Shown: piece by piece, positions 40,564-53,728 of the stretch
Layout: every line of letters starts with the position of its first letter
Numbering within the stretch: the stretch's first letter is position 1
Assembly: GCA_024734555.1 (NCBI GenBank)
Contig: JANPWX010000172.1
Coordinates: 937,552 to 1,001,551 of the forward strand
Direction of reading: 5' to 3'
Source: Trochalopteron elliotii
Taxonomy: Eukaryota > Chordata > Aves > Passeriformes > Leiothrichidae
DNA length: 64,000 bases
Made by a program: the position numbers and the translations under genes
Notes under the pieces: model-generated
What the model was told of the DNA's origin: nothing
Databases searched by the model: none
What the model saw: only the letters and a program-made list of their open reading frames with translations

Positions 40564-43563
40564 CATTTTGATTTAGCAGAGGAGAGGTGGGGGTGAAGGA
40601 AAACAAAAAGAGCCAGGTAAGAAAAGGAGAATGCAGGTGGGTAAAGAACAGTGCTGATATCACAGATACTGAGCCTGGCTGAACCACAAATACCTTCTGC
40701 ATATTTCAAGTACTTTCTTAATATACCTAAGTCCACACGCACACAAACACGGCACCATCTTCCATTCATTATATTAATTGAGCCTAACTAGTCTGATGTG
40801 GTCCCCCATCAGGCCCTGGTGTACTAGAGTTTGCAGTGCAGCAGGAGCAGACCTGGAATTTTGTGACTTTGAGGTGTGACATTACCTTGGCAGAGGTGCT
40901 GCTTCCCTCACAGCCACACCAGCTGCCAACAACCAACCATGGCAAAAAGGCTCTTTGAAGCACCTTCAGTTTGGTGTTATTTTTGATTGGTAAAAAGGAA
41001 CAGTATCCCCAACAAGGGTCCCAGCTAGCATGGCTCTACAAGAGAAATTAAGCTCTAGAATCCTTTAATAAATGACTGAGGGTTATTTTTGAAAGGTGCA
41101 ATAATTGGATTACACTGCATTGCCTAAATGGAGACTGTGGTGGACAGGTGAACTCATCTCCAGGTCACCCAGTGCATCTCCCACCAACCTGGGCAGCCTC
41201 TCTGCATCATCACTGCTACCCCTCCACAGCCCAAACATGGCGACTTTGCTCATTTTCACCAAAAAGGTCAGAGAGCATGCTGGTTCCTTTTAAAGGCAAA
41301 GCAGCATGGACATGGAATACCCAATCCAGTATGTGGTCTGCCAGGACACAGTTATTTTTCCAAAACCTCAAGAAGGCATTTGAATAGGCAAAGCCAGTCT
41401 GCAATGGCTCAACGTGCTGCAGCGTGTGGTGATTGTGTTTTTCATCTTGTAGGCTCTCCAAAACCCAGTTTACTGTCTCATGAAACCATGACCATAGTCT
41501 TGAAGAATCAGAAAAATAAGCCTGGAAGCTGCTGAAGTCATTGTTTGCACACACCAGAAAGGCAGCGCCTGAAAACAATAACTCTGGCTTATTTACCACA
41601 TCCCATACAAACCCTGGAGTGAATTCTTCTCCTGGGAACTTACAGTTATATCCAAATGTTCAAAACTAATAATAAGTTTGCCCTATAATACAATTCTGTT
41701 TAGGTGGCATTACCAGGGTTTTAAGAATGCAATGCTGAACCACAGAGAACAAAGACAAAATTGTCAAAGGAACTACTAATTGAGTGACCAATTTGGACAC
41801 CAAGGGCTTGATTTTCCATAGTGCTCAGCACGTCTGCGTGTTCAAAGGGCAGCTTCAAAGCCACTTTTGGTAGTAAGGAGAACAGGGCACTTCTGCAAGG
41901 AAGACCTCAGGCTCATCACAAGACAAGCTGAAGACACTGTTAGCAACTAATAGCAACTTCTGCTTCGGGAGGTTAGCACAGCACCAGAGACCAAAACGTG
42001 CAGGATTCAGTTTGCTGTGGCAACATTCAATTCCCCTAACCAAAAGGGTTTGTCTTCCTCAAAGCCTTTGACTTGCTACAAAATTAAGAAAGTGTGTGGT
42101 GAATAACTGGGTCACAACTCTGGAGTCTAGTCATCTCCACTGCACAGGCTGGACTTGTTAGTGACAGCAAAGCCACCCTCTGGCCCCAGCCAATGTCCCT
42201 CCCTACAGGGCTAAGAGCAAACAGCAGGTTACCTTGCTGTCACCACGGGACTTCTGAAATGCTCAATTAAAAAAAATAAGGAGGTAAGAGATGCTGTGGA
42301 CTATTTCAATTTCAGTATTTAGAATTAAGCAAAAGATAGAAAGCAAAATTGATCTCAGGTAGAGCATCACATGCAACTGTAACTATTATAACTAACTCCA
42401 CATACCACATATGTTTAAGTACTTCCAGATAACACTGCTGGACCATTTAAATTTTTATATATATACACACCCACAACCCTGTGTATATTTTAAAAAAGGT
42501 AATGGAAAGAGAGGACTAAATGCTTTAAAACCACACTATTATTAAATAACACCATTTAAAAGGATCTGCCTTGAATCTGCTAAGTCAGAAATTGCTTAAA
42601 GGATAATTACTGTGATTTACCAATAGAAGGACAGTTTCTAAAAAAAAAAGGAATCCAACAAGTATAAACAACATGATAAATCATTACAGATAACATCAGC
42701 ATCAAAACTCCCTCTCTCTCTTTTTTTTTAAAATAACTCATACAATAGAAAAATTCACCGAGAGAATATTCTAATGAAGCTGAAAATAGAAGAAATTTCA
42801 AAAGAAATTTTTGGGCTACAAAATTAGCCCAGGTACTGAACACAGCACACAAAAAGTTCTCATGTGCTTTCATGTTCTCACATTACACCCTAAGCTGGAA
42901 ATAGTCTCTTTAATGTCTGATATGGAAGAAAGATTAGTGTACATTATGCTAAGGATGTATGAGATGGAGAAAGAAAAATCATAGTATCAAGGCTGACAAA
43001 TGGCATTAAATGGTCTGCAAGGCTAAAAAAAGTACTTGAGAAATGTTTAAGAGAAAAGCAAAAAACCCCACTTATTAGATGCATGGGTGGCCTCCTTCAC
43101 AAAGAGATTAAAGGGAGCAGGATAATTCAGTTTGGAATAGAGTGAGAGGGAATATGATACAGGTATTATGAAATAACGAATCATGTAGAGATGGCCAAAT
43201 TGGCAGCTTCTATTCACCCTTCATCTAAATTAAATGAAAACAAGTTTGAAAACACAGAGAATAAGTATTTATGCAACATTATCTGAATGCAATTAAGCAC
43301 CTCAATATCTGCTACAATCCTTCATTAATCTCCCCTCTCTTCACGCTAAAGGTATAACTTCAAGCGCAGTTTCAGATATCACTGGAGTTTATGAACCAGG
43401 TTAACACTAATGCTAATGCTCCTGATTCAGTACCCATCCTTATTTCCAGAAAATTTAAAAGCACTGTCACACTGATTGGTCCTTAAGGGCAGGAACTGCT
43501 GTTTTATGGGGCTAATCCCCATTCCCAGTAGCCCCTTGTGGGCAGTGTTGGGGCCCCCTCCTC

Positions 43564-43708
43564 CTCAGGCAGACGGGCTACCAGGACATTTCTGTGGCTC
43601 GGCATGAGGGAAGGATCACATGCCGGGCTGGCAGATGGGTGTTGTGAAACGTAGTAGGATGCAGCAGCAACACTAGCTCGTGTTCATCTGCCTGCCCTCG
43701 AACCGAGG
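43564..43708. other. CpG-enriched patch with nested inverted repeats
   Basis: Seven CpGs fall in about 145 bp, while neighbouring intron is nearly free of them. Within it GGCAGATG (43630-43637) pairs with CATCTGCC (43685-43692), enclosing GTGTTG (43639-43644) that pairs with CAACAC (43668-43673). Just beyond is CCTCG-AAC-CGAGG (43696-43708). It could be a small regulatory element, a structured RNA relic or an unrecognised transposon fragment. It does not fold as a tRNA. Confidence 0.4.
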
Positions 43709-46700
43709 TGGCCAGCTTAAGTGGAAACACTCTTCACTAACTTCTACGATGTCATTTGTAGTTTGCCAAAGGGAAAGAAGAAAAAAAATGTTATGAAAGC
43801 GTTACTATCCAGTGAACACTCATTACCCAACTCTGATTAAATGATAGACTACACAAAAGCAAGGGAACCAGCACATTTTAAAAGAATGTTTGGAAAAGAC
43901 ACTGGGATAAAGGATGATTTTTCTGCTTTACTCACAGCACTATACCAAGACACAATCACTGCCTCATTGGCAGTTTCGACACTTTCCTGTGGAGGCATCA
44001 AGCGCTGGTCTCCATCAGGAAGGCTGTGGCTCAGGCTGACAGTACAAGCTGCCATGTCCTGCTCCAGGCCATGAAAACTAGAACAGAAACATTTATGTTC
44101 TTCCTCTCCCCTTCAACCTTTCAGTCCTCTCAATTTTGCTACCTCCATGTCATTACAGAAAATGTGTTCTTTTTAATTGCAAGCTTTATCAGGGAAAATT
44201 GTATTTCTCCTGTACACTTTACTCTCTTTTGTCTGTGTGCGCAAAAATAGCACTTTTAAAAGCTATTTTCTGTAGCTATTTAAAAGTCTTGATGCCACTT
44301 CATTACTGCTCTACAAGGCTGGTGCTAGCCTGATATTTTTAGTTTCAGCACAATAATAGTTTGTGCATTCAAAAAAATGCCTTCTGTAAAGCTGGAATCC
44401 TGCAATTATAACAAAAATCTGTCAGACTAAAAAAAAAAGAAATCAATTTTCAAATAATCTTTTGGAACCTATCAACAATTACAAATTCCAAGAAATCCCT
44501 CCACAAGGGCACAAGCATAATTTCAAGAAGGGGACATATATGAAAACTCTTCTCTCTGGTACAAATATGACTGTGCTTTGTAGAAACAGAGCCAAGAAAG
44601 AGCTTGATACCAGGGAAATCTTTGCTGGGAAGGTTGTCCCATATTTTAACACTAAGAAATTCTTCTAAGATCTTCTTGTAACTATCAAAAGATGATAGAG
44701 GGAATCACAGTGGAAAATCCTGTAAAATGGATTTAGTTCACAGATCAGTACAGATAAAAAGGAAGTATATTATATATAACTCAGATGGAGATCACATCTG
44801 AGACATTCCCTCTATTGTGCATGAGATGCAAAATGACAAGCTTTCAGGAAAAAGATAAGTTCTTAACAAGCACTTCATTAATATCTCAAATCTCTTTATA
44901 ACCAGGAAAAACTATAAAAAGATCGAAGCATCTTTCTGGAGTTATAAGATTCCCCTTCTCTCTTTTTAAAATGGTCATCCATAGAATGCATGCCATGCCT
45001 TTGGCTTCCCAGCAGTTCTGCTAAGGGACAGCACTGCTGTGGGCCGGACATTTCAGGTTTGGCCCTTAGAAACAATGAGGCTCTGAAATACAGGAAACTG
45101 CTGAAGGGAGGGAACTTTACTTGCATTTACAGAGGCTTAGAGACACATGGAGCTGCATTACTGGATATCCTCATCCAAAACTTTCCCTCAAGCTGTCAGG
45201 ACACATCATAAACTTCCCCTCCCTAGATCTGCTGGCATGACAAACCTCCTGCCCCTGAGTGCAGACCATCAGTAGCTATCCTACAACTCACAGGACAGCC
45301 CAGTAGTCACAACTAGTTGTAGTTACCCAAGTAGTTGTAACAGCTATACCTGAAATTACCCAAGTCACTCCCCACAGCTAGAGAAGACTTCTTCCTTTTT
45401 TTAAAAACCCACTCTCCTCATTTGTATGGCTATTTCCATGGAGAGGGGAGGAAAGAGGACAACCTTATCTAGTTCCTACTGTGAGGACTGGGCACTGAAA
45501 AAAGTAAGTGGAGAGGATTTGTAGCAAGACTCAAGAACTGAAACCTGGGATCAAACAAAAGCAAAAATTATATACACTTTATAGCAAGGAGGAGTGATCC
45601 TGGTAGAACAAGTACACCACCTTCAAGTGCTTGAGTTACTTGAGCTGCAGAACTAAATTGAAATAAAATCCACAATAAAGGTCTCCACAGTGCTAACACA
45701 GAGATGAAAGCTTTGCAAACAGCAACAATTACATGCTGTCAAAGCCTTCAGACTTCAAAAAGATGAACCTTGGAACAAAGGGGAAACAGGATTTTTGAGG
45801 GCAGGAAATTTGTCTAGTAAAACACATATTCTAGTAGCTACCTAATCACTCAGTCATAAAAATTAAGGTATACATATTTTAAACATTTAAAACCAAGTTA
45901 CTAAACCCCCCTTAAAGTTAAAGAAATATTATAATAAATTTCTGTTAAACACAAATTTAGCAACATCTATGAGATTTTCAAGTCCTCCTTAAAGAATCCC
46001 AGTATTAAGACCAACTCACACATTAATCTGACAGGTAAGGTTTAAGAGTATGTTTACAAATAGCTACAAACTTTTGAATGCAATTATCTAAACTAGAAAT
46101 TAAGAGTTAAAGAGATGCACTATGTTAATAACATTTGACCTATATATACCAAAATGAAACAATTCAGACTGTGAATGCTGAGTATTGGCTGACAGCTTAT
46201 GGACTATGAATTACTTTTAAGAGCCAGTTTTGAAGGAGCAGTCAAATGAAGAGTAAGATGACTGGAACAATTCAAGGAGAAGGGCCACAATTAAATGAGT
46301 TAATTACACCTAGGGTGTAAGAGTGATCTTTGCTTCTATCTACTTGCATTCAGACCCTCCTACAAAGTAGTGAGTTTTCCATTTGCAGCCATTCATAATG
46401 GATTCAGTCTCCAGCAAGCTCTCAAACATTGAAGTTTATTGTTAATAAAATTAGAAGGTTTTCCCTAATTTTAAAGGGAAAACAAAAGAAATGCAATCAC
46501 AAAGGAAGCAAGTTTATACTGTTGCACTCACTCTGCAGTAATTATTACTCTATAGTTGTACAGATCTGAAAAAAACACTACCCTCATTCCTTTCAAGCAT
46601 TGGGATTCATAGAGGAAAGAGGAAATATTAAATAATGTGGGTGATAGATGGTTTTGGAGTGTTTGCTGTTCTTTTATTCAGCAGAGCTGTACTTTCTGAA

Positions 46701-49700
46701 AGTCATCCTTGTGCAAGGATCTGAGCAGTTTGATTACACCAGGTGCTAGACTGATTCACATGGTTTTAAGAAAAACCCATCAACACAAACCTGCTATTTT
46801 CCAGAAGCCTGGACTCAGTTTTGATGCAACCTCTTTCTTATGCTCTGAACAGGCACTGCAAATATTTGAATAAGTGGCTCAAGTTGTGTTTCATTGTTGC
46901 TCCATAAGTAGGTGCACAAGCCATCCTCTGCTGAAAGTACTATAACTCTCCACAGCAACATTTCCCTGAACATTAATAAAAACAATCTGTAGCAATAAAA
47001 TTTAAGAGTAAAGGTGAAGAACACTGCAGAGCATGGAGAAGTTGTATGCCATTTACCACTTTCACATTTACTGTACAATAAACTATGTTCCCTTGTCAAA
47101 ACAACTCCTTCTCCATAAAAAACCTTTAAATTTAAATTTTTTGACATTTAAAAAGCCAGCACTGTTTAAAATAAGGGATGTAGGAGTGTAAATCCCAGTA
47201 TACGCCCGTATGAATGCACACTTCATTCTGATTTTTCACTGATTCATAGCTAAATACTCAGCTCAACAGAAGGGGAATTAGATTTTTAGGCACTGAGGGA
47301 AAGAGTACTTCAGTGCTTTGCTATTGACATGGAAAGAAAGTGGAGGCGGTGTAAGAGGAACTAAGAAATCTTGGTTATTCGCCTGTTGAATATTTAGGGA
47401 ACCACGGATCTTGAAATCCTCACTCATGGCATCTGGATAAGAATGAACATTCTATTCAGAGCTAAGGATAGCAAGAAGATGCAGAGAGCAATAGTAAAAG
47501 ACTGCTACAACAGGGGAAAGCTTTATTTTGAAGTATAAGCACCACTCACCTCTAGCATGAGATCAGCAGCTGCATGTGACAAGCAGCACCAAACCAGGGT
47601 AGCCCAGAGAACCTGCAGGTGCAGCCAAGGGCTGCCCAGACATCAAAATGAAGAACAGGCAGCTGAAGGAAGGGAAGCCTAGCTGGGAGGCTGGATGGAC
47701 ACAAGGATCAGTGGCCAGACATTGGTCTTCAGGGGATGGAGGCGAAGAGTGAGGGAGGAAGGGTCAGGAGAGATTTCTAAGGGAAATTGATCTGTGCCTT
47801 ATAGGAAGGGACATTGATGAAGTCTCCAGCTATTGTGGAAGCAATAAGTTCTAGAGGTGCTTGCAAAATGAGGGGCATAATGAAAACCATCTAAAAAAAT
47901 CTCAACTACAGCATTTAGGGACAAGATGCATCACAACCACATCAGAGAAGGGAGCAAATAGGAAAATCAGGATCCCAGGTCAGTGGGATCCACACAAAAG
48001 CAGCTTCTCAGTGCAAGGGAACATAGGATGAACGCAAAAGAGAAAGATGGAGAAATCCAGTAGCAGAAGCCTCAGAAATCACCTAATACACAGTCCCTCA
48101 TAACCACATACTCTTATACATAGCACATCCCCTGATGCTTGGTTTCAGGGAGGTGGAAATAACTCAGCACACTTAAACCATCATATACCAGAAGCCTTGA
48201 AGTCAGAAAACACAAGACAGTGACAACATAATTTTCATCACCCAGATACTTGAAAGCAGGGGACCAGGATGGAGAATCAGAAGCATGACAGACAAGACCC
48301 TCTAATAAACACAGCAGAGCTGTGCCCAGCACAGAGGTACTCCAAGATGGTCTTCAGACATGAGTCAGTTGAAAAAAGGTGGGCCTGGTTGCACATATTC
48401 TACTATGAAGACAAGTTCTTAAGTCATGAATAAAGACCACAAGACGCAGAGCGCAGCATCCCAGAGAAGATGAGAAACATTTAAATGCCAAGAAAATAAA
48501 TGCAAAAGCCCAAACAACCCTCTTCCCCTGTGAAACGAGAAGCAAACTTCCCAATAAGCAATGCAAATGTGTCAGAAACACTAAATAAAGCATGGACACT
48601 GAATGTGGAGAGCAGGCTTCTGCACCAGCACAGCTCCTGGAAGCACTACACATGGCACCTTTCTGCTGACTTACTGCTCCAAACTGCAAGGCAGGACAAG
48701 CCAAGGACATCACAGGGATTTTTACTTTAAAAAGAGAAAAGGCTCCACACGTTGGGGACCTTTTACCAACATTTAAGATCTTTGACTTTAAATGAACCTG
48801 AGAGTTACAGGTTAACAGGCTGCCATATTGTCCCCTCCAGGACATCACAACATCCCTGGCAGCAGGGCTGACAACACTAGAGGAGCTGCTGCCAGGCACA
48901 GAGGCAAGCTTCGAAACCTGAACACCCTTGGCTAGAATTTAAAGTCTAAACACTCCATACCAGCCCAAAAATACACACGAGCATTTGGCCATTCTGCCAC
49001 ATAGCAACAGTAAAATCGCTTTTCCCTTTGCTTACTTGAGAGCATGGTTAACTTTCAAATCAGCACAAACAGCAAGCTCTGTTATGGCGAAAAAATATTA
49101 TGGGATGGGGTAACATGGCCGAGTGTGCTGCAGCAGCCTGTGGAAAGCAATACCCCATGAGGTCTGGCAGCATATCAAGAGCAGTCACTTCAGTTGCTTT
49201 TCAGATTACATAGCTTTGTAAAATTATTTTGGTAATATTCAGCCTTCTAAAAACCTCTCTATGGAAAGTGGTCTTTTCCAGTCCCTTATTGTTGAGCTCT
49301 TACCCACCAGTGCACAATGTGCTACTGTGGTTGTGCTGGCTACCATGCCAGCAGCACAGTAGTGGTACATGTTGTTGAACCAATGAGACCAGCCCAGAGC
49401 ACGAGGAATGTCTCCCTTTCCAACCTCCTCTTTAATTTTAGTGCACACACAGCTCTGCTGCCAGGGCAGGCCATGCCAGGCAGATATTTGATTTGTAAAC
49501 AGACACTCCAACATGCTCATCTTAGCTGCGGGCTCCAACTTATCTGCTGTTACTCCAAACTAGCATGCAGGAAAATTTCTGCATGTAACCTTGTCTGCAA
49601 CAGTGAGCTTTCACAAGAAAAAGGCAGATAGTTCAATACATTTTGATGACCATATCAGTTTTTCGTTGAAGAAGTAGGGGAAAACCCAACCCAGATTTTC

Positions 49701-50560
49701 CCCTAGTCACTCGCTAGCCCAGTTCTGGGGTGATCAGGAACAAAAGCACAATTAAGGCAGACACACTTTGCCTCTGCACACTACAACATGCACAGGGTGT
49801 GCCCTCTTTGTGGTTAATAAAGGTTCTCATGCCTTCCAATATGATAAAGGAATCACCTCAGGGTTAACGCTCTGAAAATCTGAATAGATGGGGACAAGGA
49901 ACCATGGAAGCTTTATTCCTTGTGTTGTCTTCCACCAGGACAATGCAGGGCACCCCTTTAACCTCCATCAACAGTGGTTATCACAGAACAGCTCCTGAAG
50001 TACACACCAGGCATTATCCCACATAGACTTAACTCTGAGAAATTACCTTGGACCCTCCTTTTTCTGGCAGGCATTTCAATACACAGTCTTAGATATCCAG
50101 TTTCAGTCAACTGGAGTCTTCTAAGGCTAAATTTATAAATGGGTACATTTAATGTTCATTTCTGCATTCTCAGAGACAGATTTCACTTTCAGTTTGCCTA
50201 GTATTTTTTTCCTTGACCCTTTCAGAAGAATCCTCACAAAAATGGACCTTGACAAAAATGTCAGCAACCTATTTCTAGATGAGAAAAAAGACCAGGCCTT
50301 TTGGACTGATGGACCAACTGCTCCACTCTCAATCTTTCCCTTGAAGTCATCTCAATGCTAACTTATAGTGCCTTTTTTAATGTTTTTTTTTCTTCTGCAA
50401 ATCTTGACTAAAACTAGAAGATGAAATTTCCCCTCACTACATTTATAAGAATAAGGCACTGTATGTGAAGGCATCTAACATGAGATAATGAAACAGTGGA
50501 CTTTCCAAGGAATCAAAAAGCACTTACTCCTTTTATTCTCCACCTGACCCCTACCCATTT

Positions 50561-50610
50561 GGGTTTTTTTTTTTGGTTTGTTGTTTTTTTTTTTTGTTTT
50601 TTTTTTTTTA
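50561..50610. repeat. Poly(T)-rich tract
   Basis: Three T runs of 11 to 13 bases interrupted by G or GG. On the minus strand this is an A-rich tract that could be a retrotransposon tail, but no element body is recognisable next to it. Confidence 0.85.
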
Positions 50611-51090
50611 AGTAGAAGTTACCTCAGTAAGTCATTTTATTCCCAATGTCTACCTAACAAAAAATTCTAACATGACACTAATAGAGAACCAAAGTCTCTG
50701 AACAACAGTGCCTGTATGAGATGATGTTCCTTATTGTTTTGGCTGCATTAAAACTCCTGTTAAAATCCTCAGTGCTTGTGGTATTTTTATATCTTCAGAC
50801 AAGAAAAGAGGAAATAATAACTCAAGAGATCTCCGCCCAAATTCTGGGAAAAGGAAGCCTGATTTATCTGCACTCTTGACTACAAGTTACACAAATACTT
50901 GGTCTAATTTTTTAAAAAGCCAACAAATAAGCATTACCCACTTCCTCTCATCTGTTTCTTGTTATGGTACAGGTAACACTTCAGCTGGCTTTTCATCACA
51001 GAAGAAATGCTAGAAGAAAGTCTTAACAAGAAAAACATGGAGCTAGTGAGGATACTTGTCATATTAACCATGTTAGTACATTCTCCTGAG

Positions 51091-51630
51091 TAGGACATAT
51101 GGAATATTGTTCTCCTAGAAACCTTTTAGAAGAACATTCAAACTAGTTTTGGCAGTTGACAGATATAAGTCTAAGCAAATCTGTCCTTGGGATAACTTAA
51201 ATTTGTTCACAGAAGTGATCCCGCCCCTCATTTCTCCCCCCACTCCTGCACAAGTCTTCACTGCCACTGCTACAGATGTGGATGGCAGCTGCTTGTGCTT
51301 GAATGCATGCAGCTGACTATACACTTTTTCTAGAAGTTAAAACAGCGTCCTTCTACCATGTATAAATGCATATCTACACACACAACATACTATATACATA
51401 TTCATTCATACCCCTCCCACTTGCAGGGTAGCAGGACTCAGCATGGAAGAGCAAGCTGAGTCGAGAAGCTGCTTCAGGCGTAAAAATACAGGTTGTGGGA
51501 TGTGTTCACAGCACACACATCTCAAAGAACTCTGCACAGCACTAGCATAGGATGAATATTGGTCACTTCTCTCACAATTGGTTCATTTAAAAAGTGACAT
51601 CTCAAAGTCTGGTAGGACATATGGAATATT
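51091..51630. repeat. 18-bp dispersed direct repeat TAGGACATATGGAATATT
   Basis: The same 18 bases occur at 51091-51108 and 51613-51630, about 520 bp apart in the same orientation. Flanking sequence is not obviously duplicated. A perfect 18-mer this close is unexpected by chance. It may be a remnant of a longer decayed duplication or a terminal repeat of a small element lying between them. Confidence 0.8.
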
Positions 51631-53706
51631 ATTTAGTGAATTCAGCATCTTGTCATAGCATTGTGTTTATTGTTATAAATACAGGTCAAGTTAGCCTCCT
51701 AAAGGTATTCATAGCTAAATATTCCTCAGGCAAAACAGAAAAAAATATGACTAGAACTCAAATCAGCAGCTGAGGTCTACCAGGGACAGTTTTACAACAC
51801 CAGAAATTACTAATTTAGGAAAAGATGTACAGCAGCCTTACAGTACACAGTAGGCTTCATGCACATCTTTTTATAAGACAGAAACCCTGTACTCTGAGAC
51901 CTGAATACCGTACTTTGGACATGTACACACACTGTACTTGTGTTCTCTTATCTCAATATTGAGGCACCTGTGGTGTTTTCCCTACACACACTATTTCAAA
52001 GAGGACAGTACCACCATGGACACATACAAAGCTGCATGCACAGAACACTGGTTTAAAGTTCAAATGCTTTCACTGGCCTTCAGTATCTGCTGAAGTCCAG
52101 TAAATCCAACCACCAGTGTTAATGTCACAGTAGGACTGCAGCTGAGGACCAAATCCAGACCTTGCCCCACGATGACTGCACCTACCTGGTGTCAGAACCA
52201 AGACTAGTCTGATGCATTAGACTGAAGTTGATTTTGACTTTTGCTGGGGCTTCCAAATTCTGCAAACAGCTATATGAAACACCATCACTAGAGGTATTCA
52301 AGGTCTAAATACCACGTCACTCCACTCAGCACAAGGCACAATCATCTACACCTCAGTGATTTCAAGTTAGCCTTTGAATCTGTACAACTGGAGTATGGAT
52401 GACTTTTAGACACTCACCACTACAGATATCCTTCCCATATCACCATGGATTTTATACTTATTAAGACTTCTACCATTTCACAACAGGTACTGAAGCATTT
52501 TATGCACTTGGAAAGACTTAATGGGCTTAGGTCTTTCTTGGTCAGGTTTTACTTCTCCTGCTGGAGATACCCTCAAAGTTGTCCACATACATCTTACAGT
52601 GGCACACAAAAAGCAAACCCAGGCCTCCAGAGAGATACTTGGGTAAAGAGACTAACAAGACAGAAGTAGCAGAGTAGAGAGGAGGATGTTCATCTCAAAG
52701 GAGGTGGCAGTGTGAAGTAAAGGGAAATACCTACAGCCATTCCACTTAGCAATGGGAAAATATCATCTGTTAAAACTCGTCTCTACAAATATAATTTGAT
52801 ATATCAGTAACTGGTGTGGAATAAGCCTATATTCATCAAATCCTCGAATAAATTTCCCTTTTAAATCATCCAAGATACTCCAGAAAATGAATGCTTAGAT
52901 TCTGCACTTCATTATTTTCTATTGCTTTAGAAACAGTACAAAGGTGTTTGCAAGCTCCTTAGTTTTGTTCTCAGTTTGAGCCAACTATGAAGTGCAAGTT
53001 ATGCAGCATTAAAAGACAGAAATGGGGTCATAAAGCAAAACATCATTTGTTAATATAAATCTGTACATGAGTGCATAGGCACAAAACATTATCATCCATC
53101 TTTTATACAGTTCACATACTGGGGGAGCAAATAAGTACAGCTGTGTAAACACATTCACCCTTTAAAAACAAAATATGTAAGGAAAAAATTCAGTATTACA
53201 AGGATTTATTTTTTCTTCTCTTTAGTTTTTCCAAATCTACTTTCTATTCTGTTCTTAAATGAAAATTAAAAGCATTGTAGAAGTATCAAATAGGTGTGCA
53301 GTGATTCGAAGAAAAAGGGAAAACAAAGGGCTAGAGCTGGTGGATTCTAAGGTTACATGATGCTCATTGCAGCTGTAAATAAAAAAAGATAGCAAAGATT
53401 TGGTTTAGGGGTTTGGAGGCTGACATTTTTTATATATGATTTTTACCTTTAAAAAAAATGCCTCTAAATATGGCAATGGGCACTGACCATGAAAAGCAGT
53501 TAGAGTAGTGTTAACAAGCGACAGCACGAGAACCCCTCACCACTTACAGCAGTGCCATGTACACAACAGGTGACAACCTGAGTTTGTAACACAGGTGCAT
53601 CAAGATTTAACAGCACAGACTACAAAATCTCTTAATTCTTAGCCATAATCAGCTTTGGAAAACAAAGTTGTTAATAAATTTCCTTTATAAAGAAGTTTGA
53701 GAAAAC

Positions 53707-53728
53707 TTCAGAGCTTCAAAGCTCTGAA
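53707..53728. repeat. Perfect inverted repeat, 10-bp stem
   Basis: TTCAGAGCTT pairs with AAGCTCTGAA across a two-base CA spacer. It is a near-perfect palindrome in intron 3 with no assigned function. Confidence 0.85.

Noticed and set aside
43693..43712. GGTTCGAGG on the minus strand, considered as a tRNA T-arm
   Set aside because: It is part of a simple CCTCG/CGAGG hairpin; no acceptor stem, D-arm or anticodon arm can be placed.
48354..48899. 181-codon minus-strand open frame
   Set aside because: It has no recognisable domain, low-complexity Ser/Cys/Phe stretches and overlapping frames on the other strand. It lies in a GC-richer patch where long chance frames are expected.
52283..52310. Short resemblance to the CR1 CATCCCTGGAGGTATTCAAGG block
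   Set aside because: Only about 20 bases resemble it, with no flanking CR1 landmarks on either side.
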